Positions 63,755 through 64,000 of a DNA stretch of 64,000 nt are shown piece by piece. The DNA is from Ovis canadensis (taxonomy: Eukaryota; Chordata; Mammalia; Artiodactyla; Bovidae): contig NC_091247.1 of assembly GCF_042477335.2 (NCBI RefSeq), positions 224,030,001 to 224,094,000 on the forward strand, read 5' to 3'. The notes under the pieces are model-generated. The model saw only the letters and a list, made by a program, of their open reading frames with translations. It was not told the DNA's origin and searched no databases. Positions within the stretch are counted from its first letter, which is position 1, and every line of letters starts with the position of its first letter. The position numbers and the translations under genes were made by a program.

Positions 63755-64000
63755 AGTGTTCACTGCTGCCACACTTTATTTGTGAAGCCCTGGGCACAGC
63801 CCAGACACACACAGAGCACATGGGGAAAGCACGGAGTGCTGCAGGGCCCCTTCAGCCCGGCCCAGCCCCAACCTGGCCCCGGCGCCAGGCCCGCAGGCCC
63901 CAGCAGGCCCTGTCCCTGCCTGCGCTGCTGGAGAACAGGTGTGGGCCTGCCCAGACCCCCACCTCTCCGCCGGGGCTCCTAGGCCGCGCCCAGACACTTC
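63755..64000 (-). other. RANGAP1: Probable RANGAP1 3' UTR end (partial)
   Basis: A minus-strand AATAAA lies at 63780-63775 within ACAAATAAAGTGTGG, a good poly(A) signal. GC-rich sequence lies upstream of it to the window edge. In human the next gene after CHADL on this strand is RANGAP1, the Ran GTPase activator. No coding sequence is inside the window, so the name rests on synteny alone. Confidence 0.55.

Overview
This is a stretch of ruminant (bovid-type) nuclear genome. BovB (RTE-clade) LINEs, Bov-tA and Bov-A2 SINEs and CHR-type tRNA-derived SINEs fill the introns and spacers, and this combination is typical of Pecora. The genes are vertebrate, intron-rich and collinear with the human chromosome 22q13.2 block EP300 - L3MBTL2 - CHADL - RANGAP1. 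I cannot separate cattle from sheep, goat, buffalo or deer from this window alone.

Layout. Positions 1-11,010 (+) hold the 3' part of EP300: nine exons from the start of the acetyltransferase domain to the stop, then the 3' UTR. Positions 11,011-32,500 are a repeat-rich spacer. It includes an old L1 split by a Tigger1 DNA transposon that was itself split by several BovB and SINE copies (about 14.7-22 kb). It also includes a CpG island with no assigned gene (about 27.9-28.5 kb). Positions 32,560-51,000 (+) hold the complete L3MBTL2 gene: CpG promoter and 17 coding exons encoding 706 residues. Positions 51,000-54,100 are the convergent 3' spacer with another BovB. Positions 54,134-59,679 (-) hold complete CHADL: five coding exons encoding 767 residues, with an 8-base first coding exon. 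Positions 59,700-63,750 are spacer. From about 63,755 to the end (-) lies what is probably the 3' UTR end of RANGAP1, identified by position and a poly(A) signal only.

The genes do not form an operon. EP300 is a transcriptional co-activator and histone acetyltransferase. L3MBTL2 is a four-MBT-repeat reader of the repressive PRC1.6 complex. CHADL is a secreted leucine-rich-repeat protein of cartilage matrix. RANGAP1 belongs to the nuclear transport Ran cycle. Their adjacency is conserved synteny rather than shared function.

I found no CRISPR, no recognisable endogenous retrovirus and no canonical tRNA or rRNA gene, and no sign of an undescribed gene system. The most useful unusual observations are: a 66-base near-identical copy of the 3' end and splice donor of L3MBTL2 exon 9 inside a later intron; the orphan CpG island; the datable nested transposon stack; the split start codon exon of CHADL; a pair of overlapping perfect hairpins in an EP300 intron; and a run of same-orientation MIR elements in L3MBTL2 intron 1.
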